A stretch of DNA of 64,000 nt from Bradyrhizobium sp. 190 (GTDB lineage Bacteria; Pseudomonadota; Alphaproteobacteria; Rhizobiales; Xanthobacteraceae): contig NZ_JADPJL010000023.1 in the NCBI RefSeq assembly GCF_023073415.1, positions 1 to 64,000 on the forward strand, given 5' to 3'. Position 1 is the first letter of the stretch. The number at the start of each line of letters is the position of its first letter. The notes under the pieces were generated by a model, which worked only from the letters and a program-made list of their open reading frames with translations, was not told the origin of the DNA and made no database searches. This document shows, one piece after another, positions 17,830 to 25,632 of the stretch. The translations under genes and the position numbers were made by a program.

Positions 17830-18174
17830 ATGATCCATCGCTTTGCCGGGCTCACGCCCACCCGCAGCCGCGCCGTCGCTCACGACGATCTGGTTTTCAC
17901 GGTGGCGGTCGCGCCCGATCCGGTCAGTTCCTCGATGTACGAGCAGAGCGCAAAGGCGCTCGCCCGCATCGACGAAAGCCTCGCGCTGTGTGGCACGGAC
18001 AAGAGCAAGATCCTCTCGGCCATCGTCTATATCACCGACATCAAGCGAAAAGGCGAGATGAACCGCGCCTGGGACGAATGGGTCGATGCCAAAAATCCGC
18101 CGATGCGCGCCTGCATCGGCGTCGATCTCGAACCGCCGCACATTGTGGAGATCGTGGTGACGGCAGTGAAGTGA
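17830..18174 (+). CDS. RidA/YjgF family protein
   Basis: A 114-residue protein of RidA fold: SSMYEQSAKALARIDESLAL, ILSAIVYITDIKRKGEMNRAWDEW and the C-terminal PPMRACIGVDLEPPHIVEI. Classical RidA hydrolyses reactive enamine/imine intermediates with an Arg that contacts the carboxylate; the Arg in MRACIG is in the expected place. Operon members often serve in amino acid or aromatic degradation. It ends the operon, and the convergent MarR gene begins five bases later. Confidence 0.9.
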   Translation: MIHRFAGLTPTRSRAVAHDDLVFTVAVAPDPVSSSMYEQSAKALARIDESLALCGTDKSKILSAIVYITDIKRKGEMNRAWDEWVDAKNPPMRACIGVDLEPPHIVEIVVTAVK

Positions 18175-18179
18175 GCTAC

Positions 18180-18719
18180 TCAGTAGGCTTCCTTCGCATC
18201 CGCCTCTTCGCTGGTCTGCACCAGATCGAGGCTCTGCTCGATCTTGCCGAGCAGCCGTGCGAAATCGCGCCGCTCCTGCGTGGAGAGGCCTGACAGGATT
18301 TCCTGCTCCTTGCGCAACAGGCGCGGGATCAGTTCTTCGTAAAGCGTTACTCCCTTGCGCGTCAGGCGCAGGCGGAATTCGCGGCGGTCGTCCTCATTCT
18401 CGACGCGCTCGATGATCTGCCGCTTCATCAGCGACGTGACCGCGCGGCTGATGGTGGACTTATGGGTGCGGGTGCAGTGGGCGATGTATTGCGCGCTGCA
18501 GGCGTCGTGGCGGAAGCCGAGCGTCGCCAGCACGCGCCATTCCGGAATGTCGAGCCCATAGCGAGCCGCATATTCGACGGAGAGCGCGGAACTGACTTCC
18601 GCCGCGAGCCGATTGAGGCGGAACGGGACGAATCCAAAGAGATCCAGTCGGGTGCCTTTCTTGGACGCGCTTTCATCGCGCGAATCGATGGCTACTTCGC
18701 TTGAAGACGCTTTTGGCAA
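18180..18719 (-). CDS. MarR family transcriptional regulator
   Basis: A 179-residue regulator with the winged-helix MarR core: IPEWRVLATLGFRHDACSAQYIAHCTRTHKSTISRAVTSL as the recognition region and the wing ENEDDRREFRLRLTRKG. The frame starts at a TTG ending at 18719 preceded by GAGG; no ATG lies before the conserved core, so a TTG start is likely. It diverges from the FAD monooxygenase-hmgA operon, and a palindrome lies between, so it is the probable repressor of that operon. MarR proteins of this type often answer to phenolic acids. Confidence 0.9.
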   Translation of the reverse strand: MPKASSSEVAIDSRDESASKKGTRLDLFGFVPFRLNRLAAEVSSALSVEYAARYGLDIPEWRVLATLGFRHDACSAQYIAHCTRTHKSTISRAVTSLMKRQIIERVENEDDRREFRLRLTRKGVTLYEELIPRLLRKEQEILSGLSTQERRDFARLLGKIEQSLDLVQTSEEADAKEAY

Positions 18720-18767
18720 GGATCGCCTCGATTTGAGTTGACGCCGGACCCGGCCCGGGGTTTAAGA

Positions 18768-18785
18768 TAGTTGCAGATGCGACTA
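18768..18785. promoter_or_regulatory. Probable MarR operator
   Basis: TAGTTGCA-GA-TGCGACTA is an inverted repeat with 8-base arms and one mismatch. It sits 46 bases before the monooxygenase ATG and 48 bases from the MarR start. Similar TAGTTGCA half-sites occur in operators of MarR proteins controlling aromatic-acid genes. Its position would let it block both divergent promoters. Confidence 0.65.
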
Positions 18786-18831
18786 ATTTAGCAGGGTCGC
18801 ACGCCCTTGGCTAGTCACGGGGTGAGCCCGC

Positions 18832-20445
18832 ATGGCGCAGACTAAAACCCAGTTCGGCTATCGCCGCCACCCCGATCAGGATCGGACGGGTGCGAACCTG
18901 GCTGAACACGCGATCGTCGTGGTGGGCGCTGGTCCCGTGGGGCTGTCGCTGGCGATCGATCTGGCGCAGCGCGGCCAATCCGTCGTGCTGCTCGACGACG
19001 CCGACCGCATCGGCGAGGGCTCGCGGGCGATCTGCTTCTCAAAACGCTCGCTCGAATTCTGGGACCGGCTCGGCATCGGCCAGCGCATGGTCGACAAGGG
19101 CGTGGTGTGGAGCGTCGGCAAGATCTTTCACGGCGAGCAGCAACTCTACCAGTTCAATCTGCTGCCGGAGCAGGGTCACAAGCGGCCCGCCTTCATCAAT
19201 CTGCAGCAATTCTATGCCGAAGCCTACCTGGTCGATCGCGTTGGGGAACTTCCGTCGATCGATCTGCGCTGGCGCAACAAGGTGACAGGGCTGGAGCCGC
19301 GCAACGATCAGGTCCTGTTGACGATCGAAACACCTGACGGCCCCTACCAATTGAGCGCGCGCTTCGTTATCGCCTGCGACGGCGCGCGCTCGTCGCTGCG
19401 ACAAATGGTGGGTGCGGAATTCGCAGGGCAAGTGTTCGAGGATCAGTTCCTGATCGCCGACGTCAAGATGACGGCCGCGTTTCCGACCGAGCGCTGGTTC
19501 TGGTTCGATCCGCCATTCCATGCCGGACGCTCCGCGCTGTTGCACAAGCAGCCCGACGAAATCTGGCGGATCGACTTGCAGCTCAGTCCGGATGCCGATC
19601 CCGCAATCGAAAAGCTGCCGGAAAACGTGCGGCCGCGCATTGCGCGCATGCTCGGGCATGACAAGTTCGATTTTGAGTGGATCTCACTCTACAAATTCCA
19701 GTGCCGGCGGATGGACAGGTTCGTCCATGACCGGGTGATCTTTGCCGGCGATGCCGCGCACCAGGTCTCGCCGTTCGGCGCCCGCGGCGCCAATTCGGGC
19801 CTCGAAGACGCCGAAAATATTGCGTGGAAGCTCGATCGCGTGCTGCGGGGAACATCGCCCGAGGCATTGCTCGAGAGCTACCACATCGAACGCAGCGCTG
19901 CCGCCGACGAGAACATCCGCGAATCCACCCGCTCGACGGACTTCATGGCGCCGGTGACGGCGCAGGAGGCGCGGTTGCGCAAGGCGGTGCTGTCGCTCGC
20001 CAAGGAAACCGAATTCGGCAAGCGCATGGTCAATGGGGGACGGCTGTCGGTGCCGTCGGTCTACGACACGCTGCTGTCGACCGCCGATAGCGACGCGTGG
20101 CGCGGTGGCCCGCGGCCCGGCGCGTCGATGCTGGATGCGCCGGTCGTCGCCGCAAACGGTGAGCCGATGTTCCTGACGGATGCCTTCATCAAGAGTGGAA
20201 CGCGGTTCACGCTGCTGGAGTTTAGCAATGGTGCGGCTGCGGAAGTGCCTGAAGGAGTGGGTGCCATCCGCATTGGCGGCGATGGCGGCTTGACCGATGC
20301 CGCGGGCATTGCCGCGGCGCGTTACGATGCCGAACCGGGCTCTGCCTATTTGCTGCGGCCTGATGGCTATGTCGCGGCGCGTTTCCGCAAGCCATCACGA
20401 TCGGCCGTCGATGCGGCGCTGTCGCGCGCGTCCGGCCTGAACTGA
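18832..20445 (+). CDS. FAD-dependent aromatic monooxygenase (MhpA/PheA-type)
   Basis: A 537-residue class A flavoprotein hydroxylase. The ADP-binding GxGxxG is in VVVGAGPVGLSLAIDLAQRG, the DG motif in RFVIACDGARSSLRQ and the FAD ribityl motif in VIFAGDAAHQVSPFGARGAN. The C-terminal thioredoxin-like domain of this subfamily follows. Enzymes of this class hydroxylate phenolic acids using NAD(P)H. Being first in an operon with hmgA, it may make homogentisate, for example from 3-hydroxyphenylacetate; that is inference. Close homologues include 3-(3-hydroxyphenyl)propionate hydroxylases, so annotation by name alone would be unsafe. Confidence 0.9.
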   Translation: MAQTKTQFGYRRHPDQDRTGANLAEHAIVVVGAGPVGLSLAIDLAQRGQSVVLLDDADRIGEGSRAICFSKRSLEFWDRLGIGQRMVDKGVVWSVGKIFHGEQQLYQFNLLPEQGHKRPAFINLQQFYAEAYLVDRVGELPSIDLRWRNKVTGLEPRNDQVLLTIETPDGPYQLSARFVIACDGARSSLRQMVGAEFAGQVFEDQFLIADVKMTAAFPTERWFWFDPPFHAGRSALLHKQPDEIWRIDLQLSPDADPAIEKLPENVRPRIARMLGHDKFDFEWISLYKFQCRRMDRFVHDRVIFAGDAAHQVSPFGARGANSGLEDAENIAWKLDRVLRGTSPEALLESYHIERSAAADENIRESTRSTDFMAPVTAQEARLRKAVLSLAKETEFGKRMVNGGRLSVPSVYDTLLSTADSDAWRGGPRPGASMLDAPVVAANGEPMFLTDAFIKSGTRFTLLEFSNGAAAEVPEGVGAIRIGGDGGLTDAAGIAAARYDAEPGSAYLLRPDGYVAARFRKPSRSAVDAALSRASGLN

Positions 20446-20454
20446 GGTTTTGTC

Positions 20455-20682
20455 ATGGCGCTGTCGACCAGTTCGAACTTTGCCAAGCCTGACGACGCAT
20501 TTCGCGCCGTCGTCGAGGCGCATCGCAGACTGAGCGAGGCGCAAAGCGCCGATCTCGACGCGGCGCTGGTTTTGGTGCTGGCCAACCACATCGGCGATCT
20601 CGATGTGCTGAACGAGGCCATCGCGCTCGCCAAGCGGCGGATGCTCGATGCGAGCCAGCAACAGCAACAACAGCAGCAATAA
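20455..20682 (+). CDS. DUF2783 small protein with poly-Gln tail
   Basis: A 75-residue protein (FRAVVEAHRRLSEAQSADLD...VLANHIGDLDVLNEAIALA) of the DUF2783 family, which is repeatedly found beside FAD monooxygenases and homogentisate genes in alpha- and betaproteobacteria. Function unknown; it may help the hydroxylase. Its C-terminus is eight consecutive glutamines encoded by mixed CAG/CAA codons (20656-20679), a small length-variable tract. It begins nine bases after the monooxygenase stop. Confidence 0.85.
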   Translation: MALSTSSNFAKPDDAFRAVVEAHRRLSEAQSADLDAALVLVLANHIGDLDVLNEAIALAKRRMLDASQQQQQQQQ

Positions 20683-20715
20683 TTCACGTCTCGAACGAAG
20701 TCAGGAATCGAATTG

Positions 20716-21669
20716 ATGGCCAAAGGTTTCGCGTCCACCACAGATCTCGCCGAGAAGAAGATCACCTTCTCCGAAATCGGCACTGATCTCTACGCGTTCA
20801 CCGCCGAGGGCGATCCGAACTCCGCGATCATCGTCGGTGACGACGGCTGCCTGGTGTTCGACGCGCAGTCGACACCGGCGATGGCGAATAAAGTGATCGA
20901 GCGCGTTCGCACCGTTACCGACAAGCCGATCAAATATGTCGTGCTGTCGCATTATCACGCCGTGCGCGTGCTGGGCGCTTCCGCCTATAAGGCGCAAGGC
21001 ATCGTGGCGTCTGCGGAAACCCACCGGCTGATCGAGGAGCGCGGGCAACAGGATTGGGATTCCGAATATGGCCGCTTTCCGCGTCTGTTCCAGGATGCGC
21101 AGAGCATTCCCGGCCTGACCTGGCCGACCCTGACCTTCGAAGGCGAGATGTCGATCTATCTCGGAAAACGCGAGGTGCGGCTGATGCAACTCGGCGCAGG
21201 GCACACGTCGGGCGACATCGTGGCTTGGGTGCCGGATGCCGAAGTGATGTTCTCCGGAGATCTGATCGAATATCACTCGGCCTGCTATTGCGGCGACGCG
21301 CATTTGCGCGAATGGCCTGCCACGTTGAATGAAATCCGCGCCTTTAACCCGAAAGCGATCGCGCCGGGCCGCGGCGATGCGTTGAAGGGTCTCTCGACCG
21401 GGCGCGACGCGATCGCGATGACGCGCGACTTCGTCACCTCGCTTTATGGTGCGGCAGAAAGCTCGGTCGCCAAGGGCCGCACGCTGAAAGAAACCATGGC
21501 CGCGACGCGCGAGGTGATGGATCCGAAGTTTTCGAGTTTTGCCATCTACGAGCACTGCCTGCCGTTCAACGTCTCGCGCGCGTTCGACGAAGCGTCGGGG
21601 ATCGACGATCCCGTAATCTGGACCGACAAGCGCGACCAGGAAATGTGGGCCGCCCTGCAAGGAGGATGA
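20716..21669 (+). CDS. MBL-fold hydrolase with altered metal site
   Basis: A 317-residue metallo-beta-lactamase-fold protein. The family HxHxDH motif reads [11 protein letters not shown], so the Asp and second His are replaced by Val and Arg; downstream GAGHTSGD and GDLIEYHSA are retained. It may bind one metal or have lost hydrolase chemistry. ATG 20716 follows a weak GGAATCG; a TTG one codon earlier is also in frame. Its stop overlaps the hmgA ribosome-binding region, so it is translationally coupled to hmgA and belongs to the aromatic operon. Confidence 0.87.
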   Translation: MAKGFASTTDLAEKKITFSEIGTDLYAFTAEGDPNSAIIVGDDGCLVFDAQSTPAMANKVIERVRTVTDKPIKYVVLSHYHAVRVLGASAYKAQGIVASAETHRLIEERGQQDWDSEYGRFPRLFQDAQSIPGLTWPTLTFEGEMSIYLGKREVRLMQLGAGHTSGDIVAWVPDAEVMFSGDLIEYHSACYCGDAHLREWPATLNEIRAFNPKAIAPGRGDALKGLSTGRDAIAMTRDFVTSLYGAAESSVAKGRTLKETMAATREVMDPKFSSFAIYEHCLPFNVSRAFDEASGIDDPVIWTDKRDQEMWAALQGG

Positions 21670-21671
21670 CC

Positions 21672-23018
21672 ATGAATATCAACACCTCGCCTGATGCGAT
21701 CGTTCGAAGCACCGCGCAGTTGACCCCGGGCTACATGTCCGGCTTCGGCAACAGCTTTGAGACCGAGGCCTTGCCCGGCGCGCTGCCGATGGGACGCAAT
21801 TCGCCGCAGCGCTGCGCCTACGGGCTCTATGCCGAGCAATTGTCAGGCTCGCCGTTTACCGCGCCGCGCGGCAGCAACGAGCGCTCATGGCTTTATCGCA
21901 TCCGCCCGTCGGTGAAACATTCGGGGCGCTTTGCCAAAGCCGATGCGGGGCTGTGGCGCACCGCGCCTTGCCATGAATATGAACTGCCGATCGCGCAGCT
22001 CCGCTGGGATCCGGCGCCGATCCCTGGGGAGGACATGACCTTCCTGCAGGGCGTGCAGACCATGACCACCGCAGGCGACGCCAATACCCAGGCTGGCATG
22101 GCAGCGCATGTCTATCTCATCACCAAGCCGATGGTCGATCAGCATTTCTACAATGCCGACGGCGAGATGATGTTCGTGGCCCAGCAAGGCAATCTGCGCC
22201 TCGTCACCGAATTCGGCCGCATCGATATCGAGCCGGGCGAGATCGCCGTCATTCCGCGCGGTGTGAAATTCCGGGTCGAGATTCCGGGCGGCCCGGCGCG
22301 CGGCTATCTCTGCGAAAACTACGGCGGCGCCTTCACGCTGCCCGAACGGGGACCGATCGGCGCCAACTGCCTCGCCAATTCGCGCGACTTCCTCACGCCT
22401 GTGGCTGCCTATGAAGACAAGGACACACCGACCGAGCTCTACGTCAAATGGGGCGGCTCGCTGTTCAAGACCACGCTGCCGCATTCGCCGATCGATGTGG
22501 TGGCGTGGCACGGCAATTACGCGCCCTATAAATACGATTTGCGCACCTTCTCGCCGGTCGGCGCCATCGGCTTCGACCATCCCGATCCCTCGATCTTCAC
22601 GGTGCTGACCTCACCGTCGGAAACCGCCGGCACCGCGAACATCGACTTCGTCATTTTTCCGGAGCGCTGGGCGGTCGCCGAAAACACCTTCCGTCCGCCC
22701 TGGTATCACATGAACATCATGTCGGAGTTCATGGGGCTGATCTACGGCGTCTACGACGCCAAGCCGCAGGGTTTTACGCCGGGCGGCATCTCGCTGCATA
22801 ACATGATGCTGCCGCACGGCCCGGACCGTCAGGCGTTCGATCACGCCAGCAATGGCGAGTTGAAGCCGGTGAAACTGACCGGCACGATGGCGTTCATGTT
22901 CGAGACGCGATACCCGCAGCGCGTCACTGCGCATGCGGCGAAGTCGGCGACCTTGCAGGATGATTACGCGGATTGTTGGAAGGGTCTTGAGAAACGGTTC
23001 GATCCGAACAAGCCGTGA
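21672..23018 (+). CDS. hmgA: Homogentisate 1,2-dioxygenase
   Basis: The 448-residue product matches this enzyme throughout: [19 protein letters not shown] near the start, [17 protein letters not shown], and the iron-site region [14 protein letters not shown] (His and Glu ligands) followed by [11 protein letters not shown] (His). It opens the ring of homogentisate to 4-maleylacetoacetate in the cytoplasm, using Fe(II) and O2. An ATG at 21666 is in frame, but AGGAGG sits seven bases before the ATG at 21672, which is therefore preferred. It is fourth in an operon starting at 18832 and precedes fahA across a 220-base palindromic repeat. Confidence 0.97.
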   Translation: MNINTSPDAIVRSTAQLTPGYMSGFGNSFETEALPGALPMGRNSPQRCAYGLYAEQLSGSPFTAPRGSNERSWLYRIRPSVKHSGRFAKADAGLWRTAPCHEYELPIAQLRWDPAPIPGEDMTFLQGVQTMTTAGDANTQAGMAAHVYLITKPMVDQHFYNADGEMMFVAQQGNLRLVTEFGRIDIEPGEIAVIPRGVKFRVEIPGGPARGYLCENYGGAFTLPERGPIGANCLANSRDFLTPVAAYEDKDTPTELYVKWGGSLFKTTLPHSPIDVVAWHGNYAPYKYDLRTFSPVGAIGFDHPDPSIFTVLTSPSETAGTANIDFVIFPERWAVAENTFRPPWYHMNIMSEFMGLIYGVYDAKPQGFTPGGISLHNMMLPHGPDRQAFDHASNGELKPVKLTGTMAFMFETRYPQRVTAHAAKSATLQDDYADCWKGLEKRFDPNKP

Positions 23019-23021
23019 TCT

Positions 23022-23211
23022 CTTACCCTCCCGTGGAGGGGTCGAGACGAGCGAAGCTCGCTCTTGGGTCGACGCTCATGAAATGAGCGGCGGGGTGGGG
23101 TGACGGTCTCTCCACCTCCAACAGTGCCCGAGTTGAGAGATCACCCCACCCCGCCTCGCATTTCGCTGCGCTCATGCGAGCCGACCCTCCCCCTCCAGGG
23201 GAGGGTGAAAG
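23022..23211. repeat. Long (about 190 bp) hyphenated palindrome, copy 1
   Basis: Begins CTTACCCTCCCGTGGAGGGG and ends with CCCCTCCAGGGGAGGGTGAAAG, with inner arms GGCGGGGTGGGGTGA and TCACCCCACCCCGCC, so the whole element can fold on itself. A second copy, inverted, lies at 32002-32185. It fills the space between hmgA and fahA and may terminate or attenuate transcription there. Confidence 0.9.
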
Positions 23212-23239
23212 AAAACCGCCAAGCTACATCGGGAAAACC

Positions 23240-24511
23240 ATGCCCCATCCCAACGATCCCAAACTCCGTTCTTTCATCGACGTCGCGCCGACGTCCGATT
23301 TCCCGATCCAGAACCTCCCCTACGGCGTATTCTCCGCCAAGGACGGGCTCGCCCCGCGCGTCGGAGTCGCGATCGGCGATTACGTGCTGGATCTCTGGCA
23401 GCTCGCACAGGATTGCCGCTTCGATGTCGTCGAGCCGGCGGTGTTTGCCGCCCCCCAGCTCAACCCGTTCATGGCGCTGGGGCCAAAGGTCTGGTCGAGC
23501 ACGCGGGCGCGGATCAGCGAGCTTTTGCGGCACGATCATCCGGAACTGCGTGACAACGAGAAACTTCGCAAGCGTGCGCTGGTGCCGATGGCCGATGCAA
23601 AACTGCACATGCCATTCGCCGTCTCCGGCTACACGGATTTTTATTCGTCGAAGGAGCACGCCACCAATGTCGGCGTGATGTTCCGCGGCAAGGACAACGC
23701 GCTGCAGCCGAACTGGCTGCACATGCCGATCGGCTACAACGGCCGCGCTTCCACCGTCGTGGTTAGCGGAACACCAGTGCGCCGTCCGCGCGGGCAATTG
23801 AAGCCGCCCACCGCCGACGTGCCGAGTTTTGGGCCGTGCAAGCGGCTCGATTTCGAACTCGAAATGGGCGTGGTCGTCGGCCAGCCCTCGGTGATGGGCG
23901 AAATGCTCACCGAGAAGCAGGCCGAAGAAATGATCTTCGGTTTCGTGATCCTGAACGACTGGAGCGCGCGTGACATCCAGCAGTGGGAATATGTGCCGCT
24001 TGGGCCGTTCCAGGCCAAGGTATTCGCGACCTCGATCAGCCCATGGGTGGTGACGCGCGAGGCGCTGGAGCCATTTCGATTGCACGGTCCCGCGCAGGAC
24101 CCGCAGCCGCTGCCCTATCTGCAGCAAATGCAGCCGAACAATTACGACATGCAGCTTGAGGTCGGCTTGCGGGCGGCGCAGATGAATGCGGCCCAAAACA
24201 TCAGCCGCACCAATTTCAAGTACATGTACTGGTCGTCGGTGCAGCAGCTCGTGCACCATGCTTCAAGCGGCTGCGCCATGAATGTCGGCGATCTCTTGGG
24301 GTCCGGCACCATCTCGGGCCCGGAAAAGGATCAGCGCGGCAGTCTTCTGGAGATTAGCTGGAACGGCACCGAACCGGTGGAGCTGGCCACGGGCGTGAAA
24401 CGGACGTTCCTGGAGGACGACGATTCGCTGGTGATGCGCGGCTGGTGTCAGGGCGATGGCTATCGTGTCGGCTTCGGCGAAGTCGAGGGGACGATTCTGG
24501 CGGCGGAGTGA
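23240..24511 (+). CDS. fahA: Fumarylacetoacetase
   Basis: A 423-residue protein with the N-terminal SH3-like domain (SFIDVAPTSDFPIQNLPYGVF) and the FAH catalytic domain: DFYSSKEHATNVGVMFRG with the catalytic His and metal Asp, RLDFELEMGVVVG with metal Glu residues, and LNDWSARDIQQWEYVPLG. It hydrolyses fumarylacetoacetate to fumarate and acetoacetate, the last step of the homogentisate route. The ATG at 23240 is used; the upstream extension of the frame is translated repeat. It is separated from hmgA by the palindromic element. Confidence 0.96.
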   Translation: MPHPNDPKLRSFIDVAPTSDFPIQNLPYGVFSAKDGLAPRVGVAIGDYVLDLWQLAQDCRFDVVEPAVFAAPQLNPFMALGPKVWSSTRARISELLRHDHPELRDNEKLRKRALVPMADAKLHMPFAVSGYTDFYSSKEHATNVGVMFRGKDNALQPNWLHMPIGYNGRASTVVVSGTPVRRPRGQLKPPTADVPSFGPCKRLDFELEMGVVVGQPSVMGEMLTEKQAEEMIFGFVILNDWSARDIQQWEYVPLGPFQAKVFATSISPWVVTREALEPFRLHGPAQDPQPLPYLQQMQPNNYDMQLEVGLRAAQMNAAQNISRTNFKYMYWSSVQQLVHHASSGCAMNVGDLLGSGTISGPEKDQRGSLLEISWNGTEPVELATGVKRTFLEDDDSLVMRGWCQGDGYRVGFGEVEGTILAAE

Positions 24512-24543
24512 CTGTCTCCGTCATTGCGAGATTCGTAGTTGCC

Positions 24544-24635
24544 GTAGGGTGGGCAAAGGAGCGAAGCGACGTGCCCACCATCCATCACCGATCGAGCCGT
24601 AAGATGGTGGGCACGCTTCGCTTTGCCCACCCTAC
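24544..24635. repeat. Hyphenated inverted repeat, GGTGGGCAAAGCGAAGCG family, copy B
   Basis: Arms GTAGGGTGGGCAAAGGAGCG and GCTTCGCTTTGCCCACCCTAC flank a short spacer. It lies 32 bases after fahA, between it and the convergent DUF1272 gene, as expected for a shared terminator-like palindrome. Confidence 0.9.
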
Positions 24636-24645
24636 GGCATTTTGC

Positions 24646-24957
24646 TCATCTATCCTGCGGCGGAATATCCCTGAGCCTCGCCGAATGCGCGGCAGTATCC
24701 TCCACGCTGTACTTCAAATGCACCCGCTTGTCTGACGGCAACTGTTTGGTAACGCACACGCCGGGCCGCCGCTCGGTCGCGGGCCGGATCGGCCGCCGCT
24801 CAAAGCCGCCACCGCAGTTCGGGCAGACATTGTGCAGCTTGGTATCGACGCAGTCCGCGCAGAACGTACATTCGTAGGAGCAGATCCGCGCGTCCGTCGC
24901 GTTCGGCGGCAGGTCCTTGTCGCAATATTCGCAGTTCGGCCGGAGTTGCAGCGCCAT
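24646..24957 (-). CDS. DUF1272 zinc-binding small protein
   Basis: A 103-residue protein with the DUF1272 pattern MALQLRPNCEYCDKDLPPNA, then ICSYECTFCADC and NVCPNCGGGFERRPIRP: four CxxC-type pairs that should bind zinc. The function is unknown; the family often occurs singly. The ATG ending at 24957 is the natural start. The C-terminal part is variable. Confidence 0.9.
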   Translation of the reverse strand: MALQLRPNCEYCDKDLPPNATDARICSYECTFCADCVDTKLHNVCPNCGGGFERRPIRPATERRPGVCVTKQLPSDKRVHLKYSVEDTAAHSARLRDIPPQDR

Positions 24958-25041
24958 CGTCGCCTCGTGGTCTGATTCCGCGAGATCATCGCAAATCGGA
25001 GGGAAAACGCGAATGCCAAATTTCCCTCGAATTGGGCCATG

Positions 25042-25509
25042 TCAGGATTTGAGCGGCAACCTCGCGCTCTCCTTCAGCCGGTCCAGCACGATCGACGAGC
25101 GCACATGCGCCACGCTCTGGTGCGGCATCAGCACGTCGTTGACGAGGCCGGAGAGATCCTTGAGGTCGCGCAGCACCACCTTCAAGACATAATCGGCGTC
25201 GCCGGTCAGCGAGTAGGCCTCCTGGATATCGTCGACCCGGTTGACCAGCTCACGGAATTTTTTGGCGTTGTCGGGCGAATGCGTCGCCAGCGTGATGTGG
25301 ATGAAGGCGATCAGGTTGAAGCCGAGGGCTTCGCCGGCGAGGTCGGCGTGATAGCCCGCGATCACCTTTTCCTCTTCCAACCGCATCCGCCGCCGCGAAC
25401 ACTGCGAGGCCGACAGGCCGACGAGGTCGGCGAGCTGCTGGTTGGTCAGCCGGCCGTCGTCCTGCAGGGCGGCGAGCATTTTGAGGTCGAACGCGTCTAC
25501 GGATATCAT
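25042..25509 (-). CDS. Lrp/AsnC family transcriptional regulator
   Basis: A 155-residue regulator: N-terminal helix-turn-helix (DLKMLAALQDDGRLTNQQLADLVGLSASQCSRRRMRLEE) and C-terminal RAM/ActR ligand domain (AYSLTGDADYVLKVVLRDLKDL). The frame is open far upstream, but that is antisense to hppD; MISVDAFDLK from the ATG ending at 25509 is the family start. It diverges from hppD, so it probably senses tyrosine, phenylalanine or a related amino acid and controls hppD. Confidence 0.93.
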   Translation of the reverse strand: MISVDAFDLKMLAALQDDGRLTNQQLADLVGLSASQCSRRRMRLEEEKVIAGYHADLAGEALGFNLIAFIHITLATHSPDNAKKFRELVNRVDDIQEAYSLTGDADYVLKVVLRDLKDLSGLVNDVLMPHQSVAHVRSSIVLDRLKESARLPLKS

Positions 25510-25528
25510 GCGGAAACCACCGCTTTCA

Positions 25529-25543
25529 TGCACGGATCGTGCA
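25529..25543. promoter_or_regulatory. Palindrome in the lrp-hppD intergenic region
   Basis: TGCACG-GAT-CGTGCA is a perfect 6-base-arm inverted repeat followed directly by AACATAAT, a possible -10 element for the plus strand. It lies 20 bases before the Lrp gene start, so it is a candidate Lrp operator for autoregulation and for hppD control. Confidence 0.45.
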
Positions 25544-25600
25544 ACATAATAGCTGAACACAGGCCCGTTTGCATACACTTTGCAGCCGTTTCGACGGATA

Positions 25601-25614
25601 TTGATCCAGATCAA
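25601..25614. promoter_or_regulatory. FNR/FixK-type box
   Basis: TTGATCCAGATCAA matches the TTGAT-N4-ATCAA consensus of FNR/FixK-type sites exactly. It is 19 bases before the hppD ATG and 92 bases upstream of the Lrp gene. Placement near -41.5 suits the Lrp gene better than hppD, where it would act as a repressing site. Confidence 0.5.
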
Positions 25615-25632
25615 TTTTCGGGAGATTCCGCC

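Noticed and set aside
23022..23211. Possible CRISPR or tandem array in the repeat-rich gaps
   Set aside because: The elements are single hyphenated palindromes without regularly spaced direct repeats, and there are no cas genes.
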